A stretch of 10,832 bases of DNA, taken from assembly GCA_900548735.1 (NCBI GenBank), contig URMC01000064.1, positions 1 through 10,832 of the forward strand, read 5' to 3'. This DNA comes from an uncultured Eubacteriales bacterium (GTDB taxonomy: Bacteria > Bacillota > Clostridia > Oscillospirales > CAG-272). Positions 4,499-10,832 of the stretch are shown here, piece by piece. The notes under the pieces were generated by a model. It was not told where the DNA came from, did not search any database, and saw only the letters and a list, made by a program, of their open reading frames with translations. Both the position numbers and the translations under genes were made by a program. The stretch's first letter is position 1. Every line of letters starts with the position of its first letter.

Positions 4499-6547
4499 TT
4501 ATGCTTTGTTTGCTTCCGCGATCTTGGCGGTCAGATTGCCGGGCACGACTTCGTAGCCGGTGACGGCAAAATCAAAGCTACCAAAGCCCTTGGTCATCGC
4601 ACGCAGGGCAATCGGGTAATCCAGCAGTTCCGCTTTGGGGACGGTGGCGTGCACTACGGTGTAGCCCTTGTGCGCCTCGCTTGCGTCCATGCCCATCACA
4701 CTGCCGCGGCGCTTGTTGAGGTCACTCATCACGGTGCCCACCAGTGCATCCGGCACGGTAACGTCAAGGTCGCCCACCGGCTCCAGGAGCACGGGTGCCG
4801 CCTGTTCCAGGCACAGTTTGTATGCCAGGCTTGCCGCCGTTTCAAACGAACGGCTGTCGGAGTCTACGTCGTGGTAGGAGCCGTCATACAGGTCTGCTTC
4901 CAGTTGTACCAGCGGGTAGCCGTATTTGCCCTTTTTCATGGCTTTGCGGATGCCCTCTTCCACCGCGGGATAGTATTCCTTCGGCACGGCGCCGCCGACT
5001 ACGGAGACTTTGAAAGTCAGCCCCTCGTCCTCGCCCGGCGCAAAGCGGATATGCACGTCCCCGTATTGACCGGAGCCGCCGTTCTGCTTTTTGTATTTGC
5101 CCTGAACGTCCACTTTTTTGGTGATCCGCTCCCGATACGCAATCTTCGGGGTATCCAGCTTGATGTTGACACCGAAACGGCCCTTCAGGCGCGCGGCAAG
5201 CACGGCAAGATGCGTGTCGCCAAGTCCGGAAATTAACATCTGCGCGGTCTCCGCGTCGTTTTCATAACGCAATGTCAGGTCTTCCTCCAGCATTCTGGCG
5301 ATACTCTGCGACATCTTGCTTTCGTCCGCCGCCGTCAGGGGCAGGATAACCTGCGTGAGGTACGGCTTCGGATATTCGATCTTGCGGTAGGTCAGTTTTC
5401 CGCTCTCGGAAAGCGTATCATTGGTTTTGGTGGCGGTCAGCTTGGCGATCATCCCGATGTCGCCGCACGCCAGTTCCTCCACCTCGGTCTGTTTTTTGCC
5501 GTTCATCACATAAAAGTGCGCCATTTTCTCGGCGGTGCCGCTGCGGCTGTTTTTCAGCACGGCATCCCGACGGAGCGTTCCACTCATCACCTTAAAATAG
5601 GACATCTGCCCCACAAACGGGTCGGCAACGGTTTTGAACACGAAAATAGCAGGCTCACCCGCCACGTCAATCGGCAACAGCGTGCCGTCGGCAAGCACTT
5701 CGTTTTTCTTGGCGGTGAAACGGGGGAAAGATTCTGCCACCGTGTCCATCATGGCGATTACGCCCCACATTTTGACGGCGGAACCGCAGTACACCGGCGT
5801 AATGTCGCCGGAGATAATTCCCTCGTGCAGTGCCAGCGCCGCTTCCTCACGGGTGATCTCTTCCCCGCCGAAATATTTCTCCATCAGCGTTTCGCTGGTG
5901 GTGGCAACCGCCTCGTTGAGAATGTTTTTGTATTTGGAAGCAAGCTCGCGCATCCCGTCGGTCATCGGCACTTCACTGCGCTTGCCGTCCGGCGCGTAAG
6001 TATACGCTTTGGCCTCAATCAGGTCGATCATCGCCATATCCTTGCCGGATTTATAGGGGATGAACACGGGGCAAAGGGTGTTGCCGAATTTCTCGCGCAA
6101 AGCGTCAAAGGAATGGGTAAAGTCATAATCCGGGTCGTCGCATTTATTGATAAAGAACACCTTGGGCACGCCCGCGGCGCTTGCCGCGTCAAATGCAAGC
6201 TCGGTGCCGACCTCTACGCCGCCTTTTCCGTCTACGAGAATCACGGCACTGCCGGCAACACGGAGCGCCTGACGCACCTCGCCCTCAAAATCCGGGAAGC
6301 CGGGGGTGTCGATCACGTTGATTTTGATGTCTTTCCACACCACGTGGCAAAGGGCGGAGGAAATGGAAAACCCGCGCTTCTGCTCTTCGGGGTCAAAATC
6401 GCAGACGGTATTTCCGTCAGCAACCTTTCCAAGGCGGTCGGTCTTTCCGGTCAGGTACAGCATCGCTTCGGCAAGAGAAGTCTTTCCGCAAGCACCGTGC
6501 CCGAGCAGGGCGAGATTTCGAATGGACTTTGTGTCAAACTGAGCCAT
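4499..6547 (-). CDS. Elongation factor G-like translational GTPase (EF-G paralogue)
   Basis: 682 residues with the full EF-G layout. The G domain (about 9-270) has P loop GHGACGKT (16-23), switch I EEQKRGFSI (54-62), DTPGFPDF (80-87) and NKCD (134-137). Domain II runs about 290-380, III about 396-470, IV about 475-590 with QNGGSGQYG (488-496), and V to the end. Against canonical EF-G, GHVDHGKT is altered, the switch I Thr is Ser62-like, and the histidine of DTPGH is Phe84. These changes are typical of the second bacterial EF-G class (EF-G-2/FusA2-like). It is not TetM-like. It should bind ribosomes and GTP, but whether it translocates, recycles or does something else cannot be read here. ATG at 6547 with AAGGAGG at the complement of 6557-6563. 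Monocistronic with its own promoter and terminator. Confidence 0.88.
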   Translation of the reverse strand: MAQFDTKSIRNLALLGHGACGKTSLAEAMLYLTGKTDRLGKVADGNTVCDFDPEEQKRGFSISSALCHVVWKDIKINVIDTPGFPDFEGEVRQALRVAGSAVILVDGKGGVEVGTELAFDAASAAGVPKVFFINKCDDPDYDFTHSFDALREKFGNTLCPVFIPYKSGKDMAMIDLIEAKAYTYAPDGKRSEVPMTDGMRELASKYKNILNEAVATTSETLMEKYFGGEEITREEAALALHEGIISGDITPVYCGSAVKMWGVIAMMDTVAESFPRFTAKKNEVLADGTLLPIDVAGEPAIFVFKTVADPFVGQMSYFKVMSGTLRRDAVLKNSRSGTAEKMAHFYVMNGKKQTEVEELACGDIGMIAKLTATKTNDTLSESGKLTYRKIEYPKPYLTQVILPLTAADESKMSQSIARMLEEDLTLRYENDAETAQMLISGLGDTHLAVLAARLKGRFGVNIKLDTPKIAYRERITKKVDVQGKYKKQNGGSGQYGDVHIRFAPGEDEGLTFKVSVVGGAVPKEYYPAVEEGIRKAMKKGKYGYPLVQLEADLYDGSYHDVDSDSRSFETAASLAYKLCLEQAAPVLLEPVGDLDVTVPDALVGTVMSDLNKRRGSVMGMDASEAHKGYTVVHATVPKAELLDYPIALRAMTKGFGSFDFAVTGYEVVPGNLTAKIAEANKA

Positions 6548-6608
6548 AAACTGTTTCCTCCTTACAGGGCGACTGATGCGCCCGAAATTCCGATCGGGGA
6601 TCCCGATT
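6548..6608 (-). other. Structured 5' leader of the EF-G paralogue
   Basis: The predicted transcript begins near 6608 with a 6-bp hairpin (6607-6602 pairing with 6598-6593), followed by a second hairpin GGGCG...CGCCC (6583-6579 with 6571-6567) a few bases before the Shine-Dalgarno. No known riboswitch is recognised; the first hairpin could protect the 5' end of the mRNA, and the second could modulate ribosome access. Confidence 0.4.
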
Positions 6609-6614
6609 ACTTTT

Positions 6615-6643
6615 ATTATACTGAAATTTTTACCAATTTGCAA
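6615..6643 (-). promoter_or_regulatory. Sigma-A promoter of the EF-G paralogue
   Basis: On the minus strand TTGCAA (6643-6638), 17-bp spacer, perfect TATAAT (6620-6615). The same box pair and spacing drive the DUF4190-like gene at 210. Confidence 0.8.
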
Positions 6644-6719
6644 GTGGTTTTTTGGAAATCAGTCACAGCGAAACAGAGAAAGTAACCCTTAGGTTTTGTG
6701 CAAAATCAACAACAAATTA

Positions 6720-6754
6720 CAAAAAACACCCGCCGGAGCAATGCCCACGGCGGG
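6720..6754 (-). terminator. Terminator of the membrane protein-metG-tatD operon
   Basis: On the minus strand CCCGCCG (6754-6748) pairs with CGGCGGG (6735-6729). An inner GGGC/GCTC pairing extends the stem past one bulged base, followed by TG and a run of T residues. It lies 82 nt past the tatD stop at 6836; a smaller CCGGG/CCCGG hairpin lies between them around 6768-6788. Confidence 0.75.
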
Positions 6755-6835
6755 AATTTCGGTCTGCCGGGAAATCTCCTCACCCGGTTCTCACGGACGG
6801 ATTTTCTGCCAAACTGCGTTAAAATACGCGGGAAT

Positions 6836-7642
6836 TTATTCTTTCGGGATGTCGAACAACCGACAGGCGTTCCCCGCCGTCAGATCCGTCATTTCCTGCG
6901 CGCTCATCCCTTTCACCGCCGCCAGCGCCGCCACGGTGTACGTCAAAAATCCGGAGTGATTGCACTCCCCCCGGTGGGGTTCCGGCGCGAGGTACGGGCA
7001 GTCGGTCTCTGCCAGCAGCCGATCATTTGGCGTGGCGGCAACCGCACTTCTCACCCTCGGCGCATTTTTGAAGGTCGCCACGCCGGAAAACGAGAGATAC
7101 CAACCGCGCCGGGTCAGTTCCGCAGCCAGTTCCGCACTGCCGCTGAAACTGTGAAACACGCCGCGCACGCGCGGGTGGCGGAGTACCGTTTCAAAGCAGT
7201 CTCCGTGTGCGTCACGGTCGTGAATGATCACGGGCAGGTTCAGCTTTTCGGCAAGAGTCAGCTGCCCCTCAAACAGTGCCGCCTGTTTTTCTTTGTCGGT
7301 GTCGGAATAGTGATAGTCCAGCCCGATCTCCCCGATTGCCACGATTTTCTCCGCGGCGCGGCGGGCGGGGTCGGCAAGCAGAACTTCCAGCGCCGCAAGC
7401 GCCGCGGCGGGGTCGGCATACCCCTGCCCGTCGGTCGGGTGGATGCCGATTGCCGCAAACATACGCGGATACTTTGCCGCCTGAGAGAGCACGGCGCCGG
7501 CGTTTTCAAGGCTGGTACCGATGTTGAGGATTGTGCCCACTTCGCCCGCAAAAAGCGCGTTCAACAGCGCATCGGGCGTGTTGCCGCCCTCATAGAAGCG
7601 GGCGTCATAATAATGCGCGTGAGAGTCAAACAGACGTGCCAT
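6836..7642 (-). CDS. tatD: TatD-family metal-dependent hydrolase (putative DNase)
   Basis: 268 residues, the normal TatD length. It is a TIM-barrel amidohydrolase-type fold with the full set of metal ligands: DSHAH (6-10, His8 and His10), GEIGLDY (104-110, Glu105), IIHDRDA (139-145, His141), FHSFSG (163-168, His164) and ETDCPYLAP (212-220, Asp214). TatD enzymes are divalent-metal exonucleases linked to DNA repair and to RNA or tRNA turnover. The gene commonly follows metG in Bacillota, as here. Its ATG (7642) comes one base after the metG stop, and no good Shine-Dalgarno is visible, only GCGGTAAG, so translation is probably coupled to metG. Upstream in-frame ATGs would overlap metG and add a non-family N terminus. 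Last gene of the operon. Confidence 0.92.
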   Translation of the reverse strand: MARLFDSHAHYYDARFYEGGNTPDALLNALFAGEVGTILNIGTSLENAGAVLSQAAKYPRMFAAIGIHPTDGQGYADPAAALAALEVLLADPARRAAEKIVAIGEIGLDYHYSDTDKEKQAALFEGQLTLAEKLNLPVIIHDRDAHGDCFETVLRHPRVRGVFHSFSGSAELAAELTRRGWYLSFSGVATFKNAPRVRSAVAATPNDRLLAETDCPYLAPEPHRGECNHSGFLTYTVAALAAVKGMSAQEMTDLTAGNACRLFDIPKE

Positions 7643-7643
7643 C

Positions 7644-9626
7644 TTACCGCACGCGCTCGCCAAGCGGCGTTTCAGGGTCAAGGAACACCACGCGCACCTT
7701 TTCCTCACCGGAAGCAAGAATCATCCCGCAGGACTCCACCCCGCAAAGCACCGCGGGTTTCAGATTTGCCACCACAATCAGTTTTTTGCCGATCAGTTCC
7801 TCCGGGGTATAGAACATCGCAATGCCGGAGGCGACCTGTCTTGTCTCATAGCCGAGATCCAGCGTCAGTTTCAGCAGTTTTTTGGCTTTCGGAATTTTTT
7901 CACAGGCGATTACCTTTGCGGTGCGCAGTTCCACCTTGCCGAAATCCTCAATGCCGATCTGTGCCACGCCCTCCGGTTTTTCGGGCTTCTTTGCCGCTTT
8001 CTCTGCCGCTTTTGCCGCCGCCTCATGCCGCGCGATGATCTCGTCTACAATTTTTTCGTCCACACGGGCAAACAGGGGCGACGCCGCGCCCAGCGCCACG
8101 CCGGGGCGAAGCGCACCGAAGGTCTGCACACTCTCCAATGTGTCGGCATCCGCCGAAATCTGGGCAAAAATCGCTTTGGCGGTATCGGGGATAAACGGGG
8201 TCAGCAACACTGCCGCCACGCGGATGATTTCAAGCAGGTTGTAAAGCACGGTGCCAAGACGCGCCTTTTTGCTCTCGTCTTTGGCAAGCGCCCAGGGCAT
8301 CGTTTCATCGATATACTTATTGGCACGGCGCAGCATGGTAAAGACCGCGTCCGCCGCGTCGGAAAGACGATAGCCATCCATCAGGGGCTGATACTTTGCC
8401 ACCGTATCGGCAACCGTGGCAAGCAGGTCACCATCCGGGTCCTCGGCGGCGCCGGGCACCGGAATCACGCCGTCAAAATACTTTTTGGTCATGGCGTGCG
8501 TGCGGCTGACCAGATTGCCGAGGTTGTTGGCAAGGTCGGTGTTATAGCGCGCCAGCACGTTGGTATAGCTGATCCGCCCGTCGCTATCATAGGGCATTTC
8601 GGAAAGCGCGAAATAGCGCACACCGTCCACGCCGAACGTCTCTGCCAGTTCATCGGCATAAATCACGTTGCCGCGGGATTTGGACATTTTGACCTCAGCG
8701 GCGTTCTTCCCTGCTTTCTCCTCCACGGCATTGAACCACGGGTGCCCGAAAATCTTCTTCGGGAGCGGCAACCCCAGCGCCATGAGGAAAATCGGCCAGT
8801 AGATGGTATGGAAGCGGAGAATATCCTTGCCGATGATATGCACGTCACAGGGCCAATAGCGGCGGAAATGCTCCGACTGCTCTTCATAAGTCTTATCCGG
8901 ATCATAGCCGAGCGCGGTGATATAATTGACCAGCGCGTCCAGCCACACGTATACCACGTGTTTGGGGTCGAAATCCACCGGGATTCCCCATTGGAACGAT
9001 GTGCGGGAAACGCACAGATCCTGCAAGCCGCCCTCGGTGTACAGGAAGTTGTTCAGCATTTCCTTTTTGCGGGATTCCGGCTCGATAAACCCGGGGTTTG
9101 CCTCAATGTGGGCTTTTAAGCGATCCACATAGTTGCTCATTTTGAAGAAGTAGGCTTCCTCCCGCTCCTGCTGTACCGGGCGCCCGCAATCGGGGCATTT
9201 GCCGTCCGTGACCTGGGTGGCAGTGAAAAACGACTCGCAGGGGGTGCAGTACCAGCCCTCGTAATAGCCCTTGTAAATGTCGCCCTGGTCATAGAATTTG
9301 CGGAAAATCTTCTGCACTGCCTTCACGTGGTTTTCATCGGTGGTGCGGATGAAATAATCGTAGGAGGCATTCATCTTATCCCAGATACCGCGGATCTCGC
9401 CCGCCACGCCGTCCACATAAGCCTGCGGGGTGATACCGGCTTCTTTGGCGTAGTTTTCAATCTTCTGCCCGTGCTCGTCCGTCCCGGTGCAGAAAAACAC
9501 ATCGTTGCCGCACAGGCGCCGGTAACGCGCCACCGCATCAGCAAAAATCACCTCATAAGTGTTGCCGAAGTGCGGCTTGCGGGAAGCGTAGGCAATGGCG
9601 GTGGTCAGATAAAATTTGGTATTCAT
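7644..9626 (-). CDS. metG: Methionyl-tRNA synthetase with C-terminal tRNA-binding domain
   Basis: 660 residues. Class I synthetase that charges tRNA-Met. The HIGH-type motif appears as HFGN (19-22), then TGTDEHGQKI (48-57). A zinc knuckle is formed by Cys127, Cys130, Cys144 and Cys147, and the second catalytic loop is KMSKSRGN (313-320). The anticodon-binding helical domain spans about 360-520. After an Ala/Lys/Glu-rich linker (about 536-552) comes a complete EMAPII/Trbp111-like tRNA-binding domain (about 557-660), which helps hold tRNA and dimerise the enzyme. The ATG at 9626 has AAAGGAGA at the complement of 9633-9640 and overlaps the upstream gene's stop as ATGA. No T-box leader precedes the operon. 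Confidence 0.96.
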   Translation of the reverse strand: MNTKFYLTTAIAYASRKPHFGNTYEVIFADAVARYRRLCGNDVFFCTGTDEHGQKIENYAKEAGITPQAYVDGVAGEIRGIWDKMNASYDYFIRTTDENHVKAVQKIFRKFYDQGDIYKGYYEGWYCTPCESFFTATQVTDGKCPDCGRPVQQEREEAYFFKMSNYVDRLKAHIEANPGFIEPESRKKEMLNNFLYTEGGLQDLCVSRTSFQWGIPVDFDPKHVVYVWLDALVNYITALGYDPDKTYEEQSEHFRRYWPCDVHIIGKDILRFHTIYWPIFLMALGLPLPKKIFGHPWFNAVEEKAGKNAAEVKMSKSRGNVIYADELAETFGVDGVRYFALSEMPYDSDGRISYTNVLARYNTDLANNLGNLVSRTHAMTKKYFDGVIPVPGAAEDPDGDLLATVADTVAKYQPLMDGYRLSDAADAVFTMLRRANKYIDETMPWALAKDESKKARLGTVLYNLLEIIRVAAVLLTPFIPDTAKAIFAQISADADTLESVQTFGALRPGVALGAASPLFARVDEKIVDEIIARHEAAAKAAEKAAKKPEKPEGVAQIGIEDFGKVELRTAKVIACEKIPKAKKLLKLTLDLGYETRQVASGIAMFYTPEELIGKKLIVVANLKPAVLCGVESCGMILASGEEKVRVVFLDPETPLGERVR

Positions 9627-10528
9627 TCGGAATCTCCTTTCAAGGTCTCGCAAAGATCAAGGTAGGTCAGCTGAATCCGGTGCCCGAAATACAGCACGTA
9701 CAGCACGCCGACCGTCAGAAGCGATAAAAAGATATACACCACATTCTGGGTGCGGAACACGGCAATCGCACGCATATTCCGCGTGCCCGTGCGCACAGAA
9801 GCACGCACAGCCGCCAAGAGCGGCATCTGTTCATTACCCACGGCAAAGCCCGCCGTGAAGTAAAACAGCCCCGAAATCAGGAAAAGCACGGCGCCAAGCA
9901 CCAGCGAGAGTGCCGCCAGCCCTAAAAATATCAGCGTAGCGGTGCCGATATTCATCGTGGGTAACAGCACTGCCACAAACAGCATGCGGGAAAGCACCAC
10001 GCCGAACACGGCAACGGCAAGCGGCAAAAACAGCACCGCGAGGTGAATGAGAGAGAGCAGAAACGAGCGGCAAAGCAGTTGCGGGCGGTAGTAATGCAAC
10101 AGCTCGCCGGCGTGCACCCGTTCCCCTTTTAAAAGCAGCCCCGAAAGGCGCATTCGCCCGAAAGCCACCGGCATCCCGAACCACAGAAACGCCAACACTG
10201 CCAGCGCCCCGGCGACGGTATAACAGTCATCCGGCGCGCCTGCCGCCGAGAGCAGCACCGCCGCAAATTCATACAACAGCCACGCGCCCATGGCAAACAG
10301 CAACAAAAGGACAAGCCCCGTGACCAGCGGTGCCGGCGCACAGGCACTGCCAAAGCAAGCCGACGCTTTTTTGGTGGAGCGGCGCACCGCTTCCCTGCCC
10401 GCCCGGGCAGACGCCGGGGGTTCTGCCGCCGGATAGGCGGACTGCGGCGCGGAAGGCGTATGCCCCTCGGTGGGGGGCATATCCGACACAGGGGGTTGCC
10501 CGTTGCCGGGATATTCGTTTTCCTGCAT
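9623..10528 (-). CDS. Polytopic membrane protein of unknown function, first gene of the metG operon
   Basis: 301 residues. Residues 1-66 form a Pro/Ser/Ala-rich, probably disordered cytoplasmic tail with a basic patch before the membrane (REAVRRSTKK, 45-54). Hydrophobic segments lie near 68-94, 104-124, 155-190, 197-229 and 263-281, giving five to six helices. The loop HYYRPQLLCRSFLLSLIH and the segment AAVRASVRTGTRNMRAI recall DUF975-type membrane proteins of Bacillota, but I cannot assign a family with confidence. No catalytic motif is visible. The ATG at 10528 has AAGGAGA at the complement of 10535-10541. The stop overlaps the metG start as ATGA, so the two are translationally coupled. Confidence 0.8.
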   Translation of the reverse strand: MQENEYPGNGQPPVSDMPPTEGHTPSAPQSAYPAAEPPASARAGREAVRRSTKKASACFGSACAPAPLVTGLVLLLLFAMGAWLLYEFAAVLLSAAGAPDDCYTVAGALAVLAFLWFGMPVAFGRMRLSGLLLKGERVHAGELLHYYRPQLLCRSFLLSLIHLAVLFLPLAVAVFGVVLSRMLFVAVLLPTMNIGTATLIFLGLAALSLVLGAVLFLISGLFYFTAGFAVGNEQMPLLAAVRASVRTGTRNMRAIAVFRTQNVVYIFLSLLTVGVLYVLYFGHRIQLTYLDLCETLKGDSE

Positions 10529-10569
10529 GGCGATTCTCCTTGCAAATATTTGTATCTACATATCAATAT

Positions 10570-10598
10570 AGTTTAGCACATTTTTCCGGCATTTACAA
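10570..10598 (-). promoter_or_regulatory. Promoter of the membrane protein-metG-tatD operon
   Basis: On the minus strand TTGTAA (10598-10593), 17-bp spacer, TGC-TAAACT (extended -10, hexamer 10575-10570). Predicted start about 10563, giving a leader of roughly 34 nt, too short for a T-box or SAM riboswitch. A 10-bp perfect palindrome CAAATATTTG (10543-10552) lies in that leader just before the Shine-Dalgarno. Confidence 0.6.
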
Positions 10599-10630
10599 GC
10601 ACTGCGGCGCAAAAAAGCGCGGATGAACGC

Positions 10631-10669
10631 AAAAAAACACCCGGCGCCGCCGGGCGCCGGGTGTTTTTT
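10631..10669 (-). terminator. Strong terminator after the partial gene at the right edge
   Basis: A 17-bp perfect stem, 10632-10648 with 10653-10669, around a GCCG loop. It is very G+C-rich in the centre and flanked by A/T runs, with seven T residues at the end on the minus strand (10637-10631). The stop codon of the partial gene (10670-10668) forms the first bases of the structure. The symmetric form could also work on the plus strand. Confidence 0.9.
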
Positions 10670-10832
10670 ACTTGCGGAACGCCGAAAAATCGGCTTCGCC
10701 GTACAGTTCTTCATAATCCTGCCCCAGATAGCAGGCAAAGGACGAGATGTATGCCACGCCTTTTTTGCGGTAGAACGCGATGTCGTCACGGATCAGGTCA
10801 TTATCCGGCACGAAAGGCTTCGGCGGTTTTTT
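10668..10832 (-). CDS. C-terminal fragment of an unidentified protein (possibly DUF4838-like)
   Basis: The last 54 codons and a TAA stop of a gene entering from the right edge. The frame is open throughout and reads KKPPKPFVPDNDLIRDDIAF, then YRKKGVAYISSFACYLGQDY and ends EELYGEADFSAFRK. The pattern 'D-D-I-x-F-Y-R-K-K-G-V-x-x-I-x-S-F-A-x-Y-L-G-x-x-Y-x-x-x-Y-G' looks like the end of a carbohydrate-active DUF4838-type or other TIM-barrel protein, but the piece is too short to say. The terminator starting at the stop supports a true gene end. Confidence 0.55.
   Translation of the reverse strand, partial: KKPPKPFVPDNDLIRDDIAFYRKKGVAYISSFACYLGQDYEELYGEADFSAFRK

Noticed and set aside
4499..6547. 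Tetracycline-resistance ribosomal protection protein (TetM/TetO type)
   Set aside because: The N-terminal motifs and domain IV GGSGQYG match EF-G-2-like proteins, and no linked resistance or mobility gene is present.
5516..6685. 389-codon open frame on the plus strand opposite the EF-G paralogue
   Set aside because: It lies antisense to clear EF-G motifs and runs on through its promoter; composition is that of a shadow frame (His/Gly/Val-rich), with no start signal.
6698..8038. 446-codon open frame on the plus strand opposite tatD and the metG 3' end
   Set aside because: It crosses a terminator and two real genes; the translated chain is Arg/His/Gln-rich with no domain signature.
8025..9119. 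364-codon open frame on the plus strand opposite metG
   Set aside because: Antisense shadow of MetRS, whose zinc, HFGN and KMSKS motifs are unambiguous on the minus strand.
10529..10600. T-box or SAM riboswitch ahead of the metG operon
   Set aside because: The predicted leader is about 34 nt and lacks the T-box sequence, specifier hairpin or S-box core.
1..10832. Mobile element, prophage, CRISPR array or toxin-antitoxin pair
   Set aside because: No transposase, integrase, terminal repeats, spaced direct repeats or small paired genes were seen; composition looks even and housekeeping genes fill the window.

Overview
The window reads as ordinary chromosome of an endospore-forming, moderately G+C-rich member of the Clostridia (Oscillospiraceae-like; this is inferred from gene content, not from a search). 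The grounds are a complete spoIIAA-spoIIAB-spoIIAC (sigma-F) operon, a YtvI-type sporulation membrane protein, strong AGGAGG ribosome binding sites on most genes, A+T-rich promoters with TTGACA/TTGCAA and TATAAT-like boxes, and compact intergenic regions that each hold a clear intrinsic terminator.

Layout: (1) 1-84, minus strand, the start of a membrane or exported protein. Across a divergent promoter region with a palindrome lies a 176-residue DUF4190-like membrane protein (210-740, plus). (2) The minus-strand ytvI-like gene (759-1853) converges on it; the two share one symmetric terminator, which even encodes the last YtvI residues. (3) From a second divergent region, with a TTGACA promoter and an abutting inverted repeat, runs a lipoprotein cyclophilin (2058-2729, plus). 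It converges on the spoIIA operon (2773-4345, minus) and shares a bidirectional terminator with it. (4) An EF-G paralogue with altered GTPase motifs (4499-6547, minus) has its own promoter, leader hairpins and terminator. (5) A three-gene minus-strand operon (10528 to 6836) codes for a polytopic membrane protein, methionyl-tRNA synthetase and a TatD-family metal-dependent hydrolase. The genes are joined by an ATGA overlap and a one-base gap. (6) 10668-10832 is the 3' end of an unidentified gene on the minus strand, closed by a strong terminator.

Working together: SpoIIAA, SpoIIAB and sigma-F form the partner-switching module that restricts sigma-F activity to the forespore. YtvI belongs to a family linked to sporulation. 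MetRS, the EF-G paralogue and TatD are housekeeping or translation-related. The cyclophilin would assist folding outside the membrane.

No mobile element, CRISPR array, tRNA, rRNA, T-box or known riboswitch is visible. I see no convincing undescribed multi-gene system. The most useful leads are the two palindromes in divergent promoter regions, the EF-G paralogue lacking the usual catalytic histidine, the terminator/stop-codon overlap at ytvI, and the unknown membrane protein coupled to metG.
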